Position numbers and translations under genes: made by a program
The notes under the pieces: generated by a model
Databases searched by the model: none
What the model was told of the DNA's origin: nothing
The model's input: only the letters and a program-made list of their open reading frames with translations
Part shown: positions 1 to 6,613 of the stretch, piece after piece
Layout of the letters: each line of letters opens with the position of its first letter
Numbering within the stretch: position 1 is the stretch's first letter
Assembly (NCBI GenBank): GCA_947074225.1
Contig: CAMTOX010000045.1
Location: 1-9,794, forward strand
Source of the DNA: an uncultured bacterium
GTDB lineage: Bacteria; Bacteroidota; Bacteroidia; Bacteroidales; Paludibacteraceae
Direction: 5' to 3'
DNA: 9,794 nucleotides

Positions 1-1648
1 TCCAAAAAAGATCTACACCATCATAAAGAGGCATCTCTACTACATCGGCAAAGTTGTTATAAGCCATCACTACTGGAGTCTCTGGAATCTGTTTGAATGC
101 TAATGCATAAGGAGAATCTTCGCCTTTTGGAGTATCAAGAGGTTTAATGCTAGGTTTAGCTAATTTGTTTTTCTTTGGTTCACCTTCGTTCACCGAGAAA
201 ATCATCTGTTTGCTGTTATCGAAATATTTGTTAGCAACACGTTTAACATCGTCCATAGTAATGGCTTGAATAGCAGCATTACGTTTTAGATATTCTTCTA
301 CATCTTCACCATAAGCATAAGCATTTGTTAACGCATTTACTTTAGCATTGTTAGATTCGAACATAGTTTTGTAGCTTTGCAACATCTGATTTTTTACAGA
401 GTTGAACAACCATTCAGGAGCAGTACCATTCTTCAATTTATCAATTTCGTTGAATACAATACGTTCTGTAGTACGTTCCGATTCGTATTTACGTTGAGAG
501 ATATCGTAGTAAGGAATAGCTTGAACCATGATACGACCAGTTAAACGGCGGTTATCAGGATAGGCAAATGCTTGCGAAACAATATTTTCAAGCATTAAAC
601 GGTCTAATAAACCAGTGCTGTGACCATTGTTCAACATTTGAGTCATGAACTCTATAGCAAGTTCATCGTTATCGCCCACTTTAATACCAGGGTAAGTCCA
701 CATTACAGTTGGGTAGTAACCTACTTTGATAGAGTGTTTTTTGTTACCGCTGAAATCTGTATCTGTAATTTGAGTACGAGCAGGAAGTTCTTTAGCTTTT
801 AATCGACCAAATTTAGCTTCAATCATTGGTTTTGCAGCTTCGGCATCGAAGTTACCAACTAAGATTAAAGACATGTTGTTAGGCACATACCAAGTTTGGA
901 AGAAGTTAATCAAAGCCGAAAGGCTAGGGTTTTTCAAGTGTTCTGGAGTACCAATAACGCTACGTTCGTATGGAGTACCTTTGTAAAGGTTCTCGAATAA
1001 GAAGTCGCGCATGTGGGTGCTATAATCATCTTGATACATATTGTATTCTTCGAAAACATTTTCAAGCTCTGCTTGGAAAGCGCGGAATACAGGATTCATA
1101 AGACGTTCAGAGTTCAATTCTAACCATTTTTCCATTGCCGAAGCAGGGAAATCGTTAAAGTAAGCAGTCATGTCGTAAGAGGTAAATGCATTTAAGCCAT
1201 CACCACCATAACTTTCAGTAAGGTTAGAGAATTCGTCAGTAGCACCATATTTAGCTGCTTCAAGAGACTTCTCGTTAATAGCGGCAATTAATTCTTTACG
1301 TTTAGCCTCGTCGGTTGTAGCTACCAATTCATCGTATAATTTGATGATGTCTTGGTATAGAGGAGCCTCTTTTTCCCAATCTAAGGCACCAATTTTATCT
1401 GTCCCTTTAAACAATACGTGTTCAAGATAGTGCGCTAATCCGGTATAGTCTGCTGGCTCGTCTAATGAACCTGCGCGTGTTACTATACGTCCGTGTACGT
1501 CTGGTTGTGAGGCATCTTCCCACAAATAGACCGTTAAACCGTTTTCAAGAGTGTACTCTTGCAAACCGTTACCATAATTTTTTTGGGCAAAAGTAGAAGT
1601 AGCAATTGTTAATAGAGCTACTAATACGGCCGAAAGTCTAAGTCTCAT
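1..1648 (-). CDS. M16 (insulinase-type) zinc peptidase, exported, partial (C-terminus beyond window)
   Basis: Reading the minus strand from the ATG at 1648 gives 549 uninterrupted codons to the window edge. Residues 1-21 form a signal peptide ending in the AQ-type cleavage site common in this phylum, so the enzyme should act in the periplasm or at the envelope. The inverted zinc motif HYLEH is at residues 73-77 (zinc ligands H73 and H77, catalytic base E76). A Glu cluster at 194-201 occupies the place of the distal zinc ligand. Between them is a charged helical insertion (about 85-145) and the conserved NAFTSYD segment (about 153-159), as in long Bacteroidales M16 proteins. A second M16-type domain covers about 240-420. 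Family members with this layout usually exceed 900 residues, so roughly 400 are missing off the left edge. It starts 36 bp after the HTH gene and may be co-transcribed with it. Codons are biased towards CGT, GGT and AAC, which hints at strong expression. Natural substrates are unknown. Confidence 0.95.
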   Translation of the reverse strand, partial: MRLRLSAVLVALLTIATSTFAQKNYGNGLQEYTLENGLTVYLWEDASQPDVHGRIVTRAGSLDEPADYTGLAHYLEHVLFKGTDKIGALDWEKEAPLYQDIIKLYDELVATTDEAKRKELIAAINEKSLEAAKYGATDEFSNLTESYGGDGLNAFTSYDMTAYFNDFPASAMEKWLELNSERLMNPVFRAFQAELENVFEEYNMYQDDYSTHMRDFLFENLYKGTPYERSVIGTPEHLKNPSLSALINFFQTWYVPNNMSLILVGNFDAEAAKPMIEAKFGRLKAKELPARTQITDTDFSGNKKHSIKVGYYPTVMWTYPGIKVGDNDELAIEFMTQMLNNGHSTGLLDRLMLENIVSQAFAYPDNRRLTGRIMVQAIPYYDISQRKYESERTTERIVFNEIDKLKNGTAPEWLFNSVKNQMLQSYKTMFESNNAKVNALTNAYAYGEDVEEYLKRNAAIQAITMDDVKRVANKYFDNSKQMIFSVNEGEPKKNKLAKPSIKPLDTPKGEDSPYALAFKQIPETPVVMAYNNFADVVEMPLYDGVDLFW

Positions 1649-1684
1649 AATAATGATTTTTGATTATAAATAAATGATAGTTAA

Positions 1685-1885
1685 TTATTTGAATTCTAAA
1701 ATATCTCCTGGTTGACAATCTAGCACTTCGCAGATTGCTTCCAAAGTGGTGAAGCGAATAGCTTTAGCTTTACCAGTTTTCAAGATGGAGAGATTTGCAG
1801 GAGTAATATCTACTCGCTCCGACAACTCATTAAGCGAAATTTTACGCTTTGCCATCATTACATCTAAGTTTACTATTATCGGCAT
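1685..1885 (-). CDS. YozG-type small Cro/C1-family HTH transcriptional regulator
   Basis: This 66-residue protein is essentially one helix-turn-helix DNA-binding domain. It opens with the family's usual MPIIVNLDVM start and continues with an AKRKISLNEL helix, a recognition-helix region around residues 28-38 (TPANLSILKTG) and the closing CQPGDILEF segment at 57-65. Length and start match the family. It lies 17 bp after the DUF2975 membrane-protein gene on the same strand. That pairing is common across Firmicutes and Bacteroidota (for example yoaS-yozG of Bacillus subtilis). The usual inference is that the membrane partner and the regulator work together, perhaps with the regulator controlling its own operon, but the signal and targets are unknown. 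The M16 peptidase gene follows after 36 bp. Confidence 0.93.
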   Translation of the reverse strand: MPIIVNLDVMMAKRKISLNELSERVDITPANLSILKTGKAKAIRFTTLEAICEVLDCQPGDILEFK

Positions 1886-1902
1886 AACCTATCTGCTTGT
1901 TT

Positions 1903-2565
1903 TTAAATTGTTAGTTCTTGTTCTCGTTTTAAACTTACTGCAATACGCAGAATTTCTGTCATCATTAAGATGATACTACCTATCACAATATTACCCCATT
2001 CAATTACATTAGCGTATGTAATATAATAATCCTCTAATTCTATGGCATGAATAGCTATGCTAATACGTATGTAATTCAATAAAATGTTAAGTAAACCCAC
2101 GCATATAAAGCCGATCCCAATAATATTTAATCGGCGTATATTTACCTCTTCAAATACTTTTGATCTAGTAAACGTTAGGAAAATCTTAAAGAATAATATC
2201 AAGAAATAGATATAAACCCCCACTACCACAAAGTTCAAGATGGTATTGATAATTCGTAATGTTTTATCAGTTTGAGGTGTTTCATTATCGAAAGCAGAGA
2301 AGGTTGTTATGGTTGCTTTATAAGGCAGAATGATTAACTCGTCACCATTCTTTAGGTTCACTCCATTGGGAACCACACTATCTAATACTTGTGGTTTGAG
2401 ATCGAGCAAGAGATGAGCATCGGCTTTCTTGCCTAAAAAAAGCTCCATCTCTTGTATGTTATAGCCAAAACGGTAACCTTCGCCACCTTCTACTATAATT
2501 TGTTGCAAAGATCCTGTCAGAAAACAGATGAGCACCAATACACTTAATAATTTTAATCGTTTCAT
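1903..2565 (-). CDS. DUF2975 family membrane protein
   Basis: A 220-residue membrane protein. One hydrophobic segment is near the N-terminus (about 5-20). An extracytoplasmic region of about 80 residues follows, then three further membrane segments at about 106-132, 146-166 and 189-208. The DUF2975 hallmarks are visible: the F-x-E-x-N-x-x-R-L motif at 138-146 leading into the third membrane segment, and the C-terminal EILRIAVSLKREQELTI block. The last segment is typical of members paired with YozG-like regulators, and one indeed follows 17 bp downstream. Biochemical function is unknown. The genetic linkage suggests a membrane sensor or partner for the HTH protein, which is inference. The start at 2565 gives a normal signal-anchor N-terminus. 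Its codon overlaps an inverted repeat that could control translation. Confidence 0.9.
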   Translation of the reverse strand: MKRLKLLSVLVLICFLTGSLQQIIVEGGEGYRFGYNIQEMELFLGKKADAHLLLDLKPQVLDSVVPNGVNLKNGDELIILPYKATITTFSAFDNETPQTDKTLRIINTILNFVVVGVYIYFLILFFKIFLTFTRSKVFEEVNIRRLNIIGIGFICVGLLNILLNYIRISIAIHAIELEDYYITYANVIEWGNIVIGSIILMMTEILRIAVSLKREQELTI

Positions 2566-2619
2566 AGTTTATTTATTTTGGTTGCAATTTTTCACTACTA
2601 CTCGAACCTGTAAACTATG
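2563..2619 (-). promoter_or_regulatory. Inverted repeat sequestering the DUF2975 start codon
   Basis: Plus-strand bases 2563-2571 (CATAGTTTA) and 2611-2619 (TAAACTATG) are perfect reverse complements, 9 bp each with 39 bases between. On the minus-strand transcript the downstream arm ends in the ATG of the DUF2975 gene, so folding would bury the start codon. No T-tract follows, so it is not a terminator. An accidental repeat is possible in such AT-rich DNA. Confidence 0.45.
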
Positions 2620-2652
2620 TAGTTTTCAAAAATTCAATAGTATATTCTATTT

Positions 2653-2660
2653 CAAATTTA
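2653..2660 (-). promoter_or_regulatory. Candidate -7 promoter element for the DUF2975-HTH module
   Basis: The minus strand reads TAAATTTG here, a full match to the Bacteroidales -7 consensus TAnnTTTG. Transcription would begin around 2646 and leave a leader of about 80 bases that contains both arms of the inverted repeat at 2563-2619. I see no clear TTTG -33 element, so this is a moderate call. Confidence 0.4.
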
Positions 2661-2825
2661 AAATTACAATCTTATTGGCTAATAACTCTAAAACCGCTAC
2701 ATTATTTAACCATATTACTCTTACACACTATTTAATTGAGATTTTTTAAGTATATCTTTACAATCTGTTCAACTCTTTTCTCTTTAACAATGAGATGATA
2801 GAACAAGTTTCTTAATCAGATATTC

Positions 2826-3242
2826 TTAATATCTCTTTCCCAATCGTTTTATTGTTATAGCTCCAAATGGTCTCATCATAGTATAAATGTTGTGACCCAA
2901 CATCATCATGGCAGCCACTAAAAGGAACAATGAATAGAGCATATTCGAGGCATGGCTTATATTAAATCCACTGAAAAGGCCAAAAAGAATAAAGACTGCC
3001 AATTCACAATAATAGAAATAATGCTTACGCAATATCAATACTGTCTCTTCTGCATCGGTTACTATGAAGTTAACGATTTCTTTATTTCTTATGTTTTTTA
3101 TTTCTATAAGTTCCCCTTCATTCACATCGGGTAGCGAAAGCTCCCCATCCATTGCAGTGGCTCTACCCATATAAACGCCATCGGCATAAACAAGATAGCG
3201 CGTAAACATAAACAAAAAAGATTCCTTAACGACAATATTCAT
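2826..3242 (-). CDS. Two-helix membrane protein of unknown function, paralogue 3 of 3
   Basis: I do not recognise a named family. This 138-residue protein shares its plan with the next two genes upstream. It opens with MNIVVKE, has a predicted beta-rich soluble region of about 70 residues containing Y-x-V-Y-x-D-G (about 16-22), then an LRK boundary at 71-73. Two membrane segments follow (about 78-95 and 101-122) and a short basic tail. The basic residues just before the first helix suggest the N-terminal domain is cytoplasmic. It is the most diverged of the three: the D-N-P turn of the others is D-A-E here, and the acidic C-terminal tail is replaced by a basic one ending KRLGKRY. It is the last gene of the run, 11 bp after the second copy. 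Confidence 0.8.
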   Translation of the reverse strand: MNIVVKESFLFMFTRYLVYADGVYMGRATAMDGELSLPDVNEGELIEIKNIRNKEIVNFIVTDAEETVLILRKHYFYYCELAVFILFGLFSGFNISHASNMLYSLFLLVAAMMMLGHNIYTMMRPFGAITIKRLGKRY

Positions 3243-3253
3243 AATCTGTTTTT

Positions 3254-3679
3254 TTATACTATTTGACTATCTTCTTGGGTTATCTTAAACGATTTCTTAG
3301 GTGCAAAAAGCGCAATTAAAAACGTAGTTAACCATACAACAAATACTGCTATGAAAGTCCAAAAGGCATATAAACTATATGAACTATTAAAGATGTTTTT
3401 ATTTAAAAAGAAGAATATAACAAACGCAATGGTAAATACATCTATAAAGATAAACTCAAACTTACGTGTCACTACCACTGTATTGTTAGGGTTATCTATC
3501 ACAAACTCAGTTATGATACGCTTTTTCCCTTGTACTAGTGTTATAGTATCGCCTCCTTTAATTGTGTCGATAGCATATAACTCTTTTTTTTTCGAAAGAA
3601 TCATTCTATCGTCACCATTAACATAAAGTCGGTAATTGGCATTGAACGGATTTAATCCATCTTTAATAATGATATTCAT
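3254..3679 (-). CDS. Two-helix membrane protein of unknown function, paralogue 2 of 3
   Basis: This unrecognised 141-residue protein aligns almost without gaps to its upstream neighbour. Shared features are the MNIIIKD start, Y-R-L-Y-V-N-G at about 16-22, the I-K-G-G-D-T-I stretch at 40-46, and I-I-T-E-F with I-D-N-P at about 55-64. A T-V-V-V-T-R-K edge at about 67-73 leads into membrane segments at about 76-92 and 103-125. The tail (KITQEDSQIV) resembles that of the first copy (DITQFDNLVI). The N-terminal part has the strand-turn-strand look of small beta-sandwich domains. No catalytic motif is visible. It sits 25 bp after copy 1 and 11 bp before copy 3, so the three are presumably co-transcribed. 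Confidence 0.82.
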   Translation of the reverse strand: MNIIIKDGLNPFNANYRLYVNGDDRMILSKKKELYAIDTIKGGDTITLVQGKKRIITEFVIDNPNNTVVVTRKFEFIFIDVFTIAFVIFFFLNKNIFNSSYSLYAFWTFIAVFVVWLTTFLIALFAPKKSFKITQEDSQIV

Positions 3680-3704
3680 AATTATAATGTTTTAAGGTTT
3701 ATCA

Positions 3705-4130
3705 TTATATCACCAGATTATCAAACTGTGTAATATCGAGCGTCTTGTTGGCAGCGAATGAACACCTGATCATAAAAATAAGCCAAGCAAAAAGCGCCAC
3801 CAAGAATAGACCAGAAAAGAAACCGGTTACCCAATCGTTTGAATGATTCCCCAATGCTGCATATAACGCAAAAGCAGAGATAACAAAATACTCTAAAAAA
3901 TAACTATACTTTTTGCGTGATATTAAAATGGTACCATCTGGATTATCAAGTTCAAAATCGGTAATATTGGCATTGTTCATACTTCTTATAAAAACCTTGT
4001 CACCGCTCTTAACATCGTCTATAATCATAGATTTTGTAAATCCGCGTAATCTACAACGCTCATATCCATTAACATAAACCCGATAATAGTTGAATGATAA
4101 AAAGGTAGTGTCTTTAATGATGATGTTCAT
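3705..4130 (-). CDS. Two-helix membrane protein of unknown function, paralogue 1 of 3
   Basis: First gene of a three-gene paralogous run, 141 residues, family not recognised. Landmarks are MNIIIKD at the start, Y-R-V-Y-V-N-G at about 16-22, I-D-D-V-K-S-G-D-K-V at about 37-46, and N-I-T-D-F-E-L-D-N-P-D-G at about 55-66. ISRKK at about 70-74 comes just before membrane segments at about 78-93 and 100-121, and there is a short acidic tail. The layout is a soluble, probably cytoplasmic, beta-rich domain on a two-helix hairpin. Such a protein could bind a ligand or assemble at the inner membrane, but nothing in the sequence decides this. A promoter-like pair of elements lies 67-98 bp upstream of the start codon. 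Confidence 0.82.
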   Translation of the reverse strand: MNIIIKDTTFLSFNYYRVYVNGYERCRLRGFTKSMIIDDVKSGDKVFIRSMNNANITDFELDNPDGTILISRKKYSYFLEYFVISAFALYAALGNHSNDWVTGFFSGLFLVALFAWLIFMIRCSFAANKTLDITQFDNLVI

Positions 4131-4196
4131 AAACTTGAGATTTTATAATTAAATATATTCAACAACCTCATTTCAACTCTCTAATTCTTAACACTG

Positions 4197-4228
4197 CAAA
4201 TTAAAACATTATTATTTGAATAACCAAA
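4197..4228 (-). promoter_or_regulatory. Candidate Bacteroidales-type promoter for the three-paralogue operon
   Basis: On the minus strand, TTTG at 4228-4225 (-33 element) is followed by a 20-base spacer and TTAATTTG at 4204-4197. The latter matches the -7 consensus TAnnTTTG except at its second base. Spacing fits the Bacteroidales primary sigma factor. Transcription would start near 4190, about 60 bases before the ATG at 4130. Confidence 0.45.
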
Positions 4229-4388
4229 TATTTTTATTGTTTTTCGATAATTATTTTCTAATTGTCAACATATCACTTCTTAATAAACACTCCTTAAACC
4301 TCAAAAAATGTGAGTGTTACACCCTTTAACCTTTTCTGGTCTGTTATTTGAAAAAAATATTTACAAATGCATTTTATACCATAACCCG

Positions 4389-5675
4389 ATGAATGAGCAG
4401 TTCTTAGCCTACCTTTGGTTTCAACATTTGTGTTACCTTAAACAGAGTACTATCGATGGTCAAACGATTGAAATAGTCGACTTTGGTCATCAGAATCCCC
4501 ATGCTGGTCCCGATGTTTTTAATGCTAAAATAAAGATTGGTGGTACACTTTGGGCAGGGAATGTAGAATTTCATAATCGTGCTTCCGATTGGTTCCTGCA
4601 CCATCACGATACCGATACTGCTTACGATTCTGTTATTCTTCATGTGGTGAATCATTCCGACACCATGATTTGCCGTACTAATGGCACACCCATTCCACAG
4701 CTTATTCTCAAGTTTCCCGATACAGTTTCCGAAAAGTACCAACGTATGCAGGCTCTCCCCGACACTATACGTTGCGCTGCAGCATTCCATATCTTTGAAC
4801 CCGAACGTATGAGTGCTTGGATAGATAACCTATTAATTGAACGTTTGCAGGAGAAAACAGCACAAATAGACCGACTTCTGGAGCGTACTGTAGGCTCCTG
4901 GGAGGAGACATTTTATGTGCTTTTGGCACGCCAATTTGGATTCTCGGTCAATGCCGACTGCTTTGAACAATTGGCATTATCGTTACCAAATAGCATATTG
5001 GGAAAACATCGGAATAAGGAAATTCATATAGAGGCACTACTTTTTGGGCAGTCGGGGCTTTTGACAGAACCTGTCGATGAGTATTCGCGTATCTTACTAC
5101 GCGAATATCGGAACTTGAAGACTAAATATCGATTGAAACCGATGACGGTATCTCGCTGGAAATTTTTAAGGATGCGACCACCTAACTTTCCTACAATACG
5201 TATTGGGCAGTTGGCACAACTTATCTTGCATTCGCACGGACTTTTTAGTAAAGTATTAGAGGCTACAGAGCTGTCGCAACTGTATGCATTATTAGATTAT
5301 CCCGCTTCGGCCTATTGGCAAACGCACTACCACTTTGGTAAGCTCTTGCAACGTCCAGTGATGCGCATGAATAAGGCTACGCTCGACCTTATCATCATTA
5401 ATGTTATTGCACCTATTCTGTTTGCCTATGGCCATTACCGAGACCGTGAGGAGTTAGAGCAGCGTGCAATGATGCTATTAGAACAGTTGCCACCGGAATA
5501 TAATAGCCGCATAGCACCTTTGGTAACTTTAGGTGCACCATGCCGTAGCGCATACGAGAGTCAAGCACTATTGCAACTACGCAAGTTCTATTGCGACCAA
5601 AATAGATGCTTACACTGCCGCATTGGACACCGTATACTCTCACAACAAAATGTTACACCCGATATGATTCATTAG
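4389..5675 (+). CDS. DUF2851 family protein
   Basis: A 428-residue soluble protein of a conserved Bacteroidota family with no established function. Family hallmarks are the MNEQFLAYLW start, the N-terminal block N-P-H-A-G-P-D-V-F-N-A-K-I (36-48), W-A-G-N-V-E-F-H (55-62), S-D-W-F-L-H-H-H (66-73), A-Y-D-S-V-I-L-H-V-V (78-87), and a C-terminal Cys cluster C402-x4-C407-x2-C410 followed by R-I-G-H. The frame stays open upstream to a GTG at 4314. I chose the ATG at 4389 because family members begin at M-N-E and the 25 extra residues look non-coding. The GPD and E-x-H pair resembles a PD-(D/E)XK nuclease core, but this is only a suggestion. It stands alone on the plus strand. Its stop codon forms part of a hairpin shared with the convergent small gene. 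Confidence 0.92.
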   Translation: MNEQFLAYLWFQHLCYLKQSTIDGQTIEIVDFGHQNPHAGPDVFNAKIKIGGTLWAGNVEFHNRASDWFLHHHDTDTAYDSVILHVVNHSDTMICRTNGTPIPQLILKFPDTVSEKYQRMQALPDTIRCAAAFHIFEPERMSAWIDNLLIERLQEKTAQIDRLLERTVGSWEETFYVLLARQFGFSVNADCFEQLALSLPNSILGKHRNKEIHIEALLFGQSGLLTEPVDEYSRILLREYRNLKTKYRLKPMTVSRWKFLRMRPPNFPTIRIGQLAQLILHSHGLFSKVLEATELSQLYALLDYPASAYWQTHYHFGKLLQRPVMRMNKATLDLIIINVIAPILFAYGHYRDREELEQRAMMLLEQLPPEYNSRIAPLVTLGAPCRSAYESQALLQLRKFYCDQNRCLHCRIGHRILSQQNVTPDMIH

Positions 5676-5691
5676 CCATTAACAATGGCTA
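5673..5691. terminator. Hairpin formed by the two convergent stop codons
   Basis: TAGCCATT at 5673-5680 and AATGGCTA at 5684-5691 make a perfect 8-bp stem with an AAC loop. The DUF2851 stop codon (5673-5675) and the stop codon of the opposite small gene (5691-5689) are the outer ends of the stem. A bidirectional terminator or mRNA end-protecting hairpin is plausible. Neither side has a run of T, so it is not a standard intrinsic terminator. Confidence 0.4.
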
Positions 5692-5811
5692 TTCGGTCAT
5701 TATTGGAAAGATTACATAGGCTAAAACAAAAAGAAAACCTATAATTAATAGTGAACCAAGAATCCAAATCCAAACTCTTAATCCTTTATCATCATTACCC
5801 TTTTCACTCAT
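5689..5811 (-). CDS. Small single-helix membrane protein, 40 residues, unknown function
   Basis: The minus strand from the ATG at 5811 encodes 40 residues ending in TAG. The N-terminus is charged (MSEKGNDDKGLR). One strong membrane segment runs from about residue 13 to 34 (V-W-I-W-I-L-G-S-L-L-I-I then G-F-L-F-V-L-A-Y), followed by a short tail (PIMTE). A clean charged-then-hydrophobic pattern is unlikely in random AT-rich DNA, and the frame ends exactly in the shared hairpin, so I treat it as a real gene. I recognise no family. The start lies 83 bp after the stop of the Nim-like gene on the same strand, with an inverted repeat between them, so co-transcription is possible. Roles such as a regulatory peptide or complex accessory subunit are guesses. 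Confidence 0.62.
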   Translation of the reverse strand: MSEKGNDDKGLRVWIWILGSLLIIGFLFVLAYVIFPIMTE

Positions 5812-5828
5812 AATATTTTATGTTTAAC

Positions 5829-5895
5829 AGATGAGTTTAGATGGCTCAATAACTCTTTAATAGTAAGCAAAAAACTCCTATCTCTAAACTCATCT
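5829..5895 (-). repeat. 13-bp perfect inverted repeat between the Nim-like gene and the small membrane gene
   Basis: Arms AGATGAGTTTAGA at 5829-5841 and TCTAAACTCATCT at 5883-5895 are exact reverse complements around a 41-base loop. The right arm reaches the last base of the Nim-like stop codon, and the left arm ends 18 bases before the small gene's ATG. In the minus-strand transcript no T-tract follows the second arm. A 15-codon ORF (5893 down to 5846) starts inside the first arm and stops just before the second, the layout of a leader peptide. This could be an attenuator-like element or an mRNA processing or stabilising structure. Confidence 0.5.
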
Positions 5896-6359
5896 TATTT
5901 TCGTTTTCCACTTTTATGGGATACCACCATCTTCAATACATTTGTACGATGAAATGATCCCTCCATATATCGCATACCTACCACTTCATGGCCGGCACAA
6001 TATTTTTCTAATATCAAACCTAAAGCTTTACGTCGTTCTTCTTCGTCTAAATCCATCTCTATGGTACCAAATAGTATAATACTCTCATAGAGCGTTGTAA
6101 ACTTTGAAGGTTGAACCTCTGTTTTACCAACAATAGTAAAAGTAACCCGATTGTCGGCACGTAGATTATCTAATTTATGTCCTTCCGGAGCACAGTGAAA
6201 ATAGAGATTACCTTCACTATCGGTAGCATAATTTATAGGGATACCATACCCACCTCCATCAAGATTTACCATGCTGAGTATGCCATACTCACCACTTTCT
6301 AATAACTCCTCGGCACGTTCATGGGCCAATACTCTATCTTTACGTCTAATCTCTCTCAT
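5895..6359 (-). CDS. Pyridoxamine 5'-phosphate oxidase-fold flavin protein, Nim-like
   Basis: A 154-residue cytoplasmic protein of the split-barrel flavin-binding superfamily, in the branch with the Nim nitroimidazole-resistance proteins. Recognisable segments are R-R-K-D-R near the N-terminus (5-9), S-G-E-Y-G-I-L-S (22-29) and the G-I-P-I-N-Y strand (39-44). Next are Y-F-H-C-A-P-E-G-H-K-L-D-N (53-65), typical of this branch and near the cofactor site, and the F-T-T-L-Y-E-S-I-I-L-F-G strand (87-98). The C-terminus keeps a G-M-R-Y motif (about 128-131) and a basic tail. Length matches the family. It probably binds FMN or a related flavin and reduces an unknown substrate. Chromosomal Nim-like proteins of this kind are widespread, and sequence alone does not show drug resistance. 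Promoter-like TATATTTG lies about 53 bp upstream. Confidence 0.9.
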   Translation of the reverse strand: MREIRRKDRVLAHERAEELLESGEYGILSMVNLDGGGYGIPINYATDSEGNLYFHCAPEGHKLDNLRADNRVTFTIVGKTEVQPSKFTTLYESIILFGTIEMDLDEEERRKALGLILEKYCAGHEVVGMRYMEGSFHRTNVLKMVVSHKSGKRK

Positions 6360-6411
6360 AAGGTTTTTATTTTTTGGTTAATTCATCTTGTGGAACAATA
6401 ATTCAACATTA

Positions 6412-6419
6412 CAAATATA
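6412..6419 (-). promoter_or_regulatory. Candidate -7 promoter element for the Nim-like gene
   Basis: The minus strand reads TATATTTG, an exact match to TAnnTTTG, placing a transcription start near 6405 and a leader of about 45 bases. No good -33 TTTG is seen. The match could be chance in AT-rich DNA. Confidence 0.4.
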
Positions 6420-6613
6420 AGACCACAGCACACATATTTGAATAACTCTCTATTTAATAGCTCGTAAGATGCTCAAATAAGATAATGAGATATGGTTTAT
6501 TATAGTAATGCAAAAATACATTTTACTTCAATAGGAACCCACTCTTTATATCTCTCTTTTTCCAATGCTTTAGAATAACTTTTTAACGTTCCATTTTATA
6601 TAAAATATTTATT

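Noticed and set aside
620..802. 60-codon plus-strand frame inside the M16 gene
   Set aside because: It is antisense to a strongly supported peptidase with biased codon use. The translation has no protein-like pattern of its own.
2672..2685. TTATT-GGCT-AATAA small inverted repeat just upstream of the DUF2975 promoter candidate
   Set aside because: A 5-bp A/T-only stem is too weak to call an operator without comparative support.
2528..2749. 73-codon plus-strand frame in the DUF2975 upstream region
   Set aside because: Composition is that of AT-rich intergenic DNA (rich in F, N, T and L). It overlaps the DUF2975 start and a promoter candidate on the other strand.
4286..4318. AACACTC / GAGTGTT 7-bp inverted repeat before DUF2851
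   Set aside because: Short, with a 19-base AT-rich loop, no T-tract and no clear link to either neighbouring promoter. Probably chance.
4314..4388. Longer DUF2851 start at the GTG at 4314
   Set aside because: The 25 extra residues are not family-like, and the family normally begins at M-N-E, which is the ATG at 4389.
6511..6518. Second minus-strand TAnnTTTG match upstream of the Nim-like gene
   Set aside because: No partner -33 element, and it lies about 150 bp from the start. The nearer match at 6412-6419 is a simpler promoter, and chance matches are expected in this AT-rich region.
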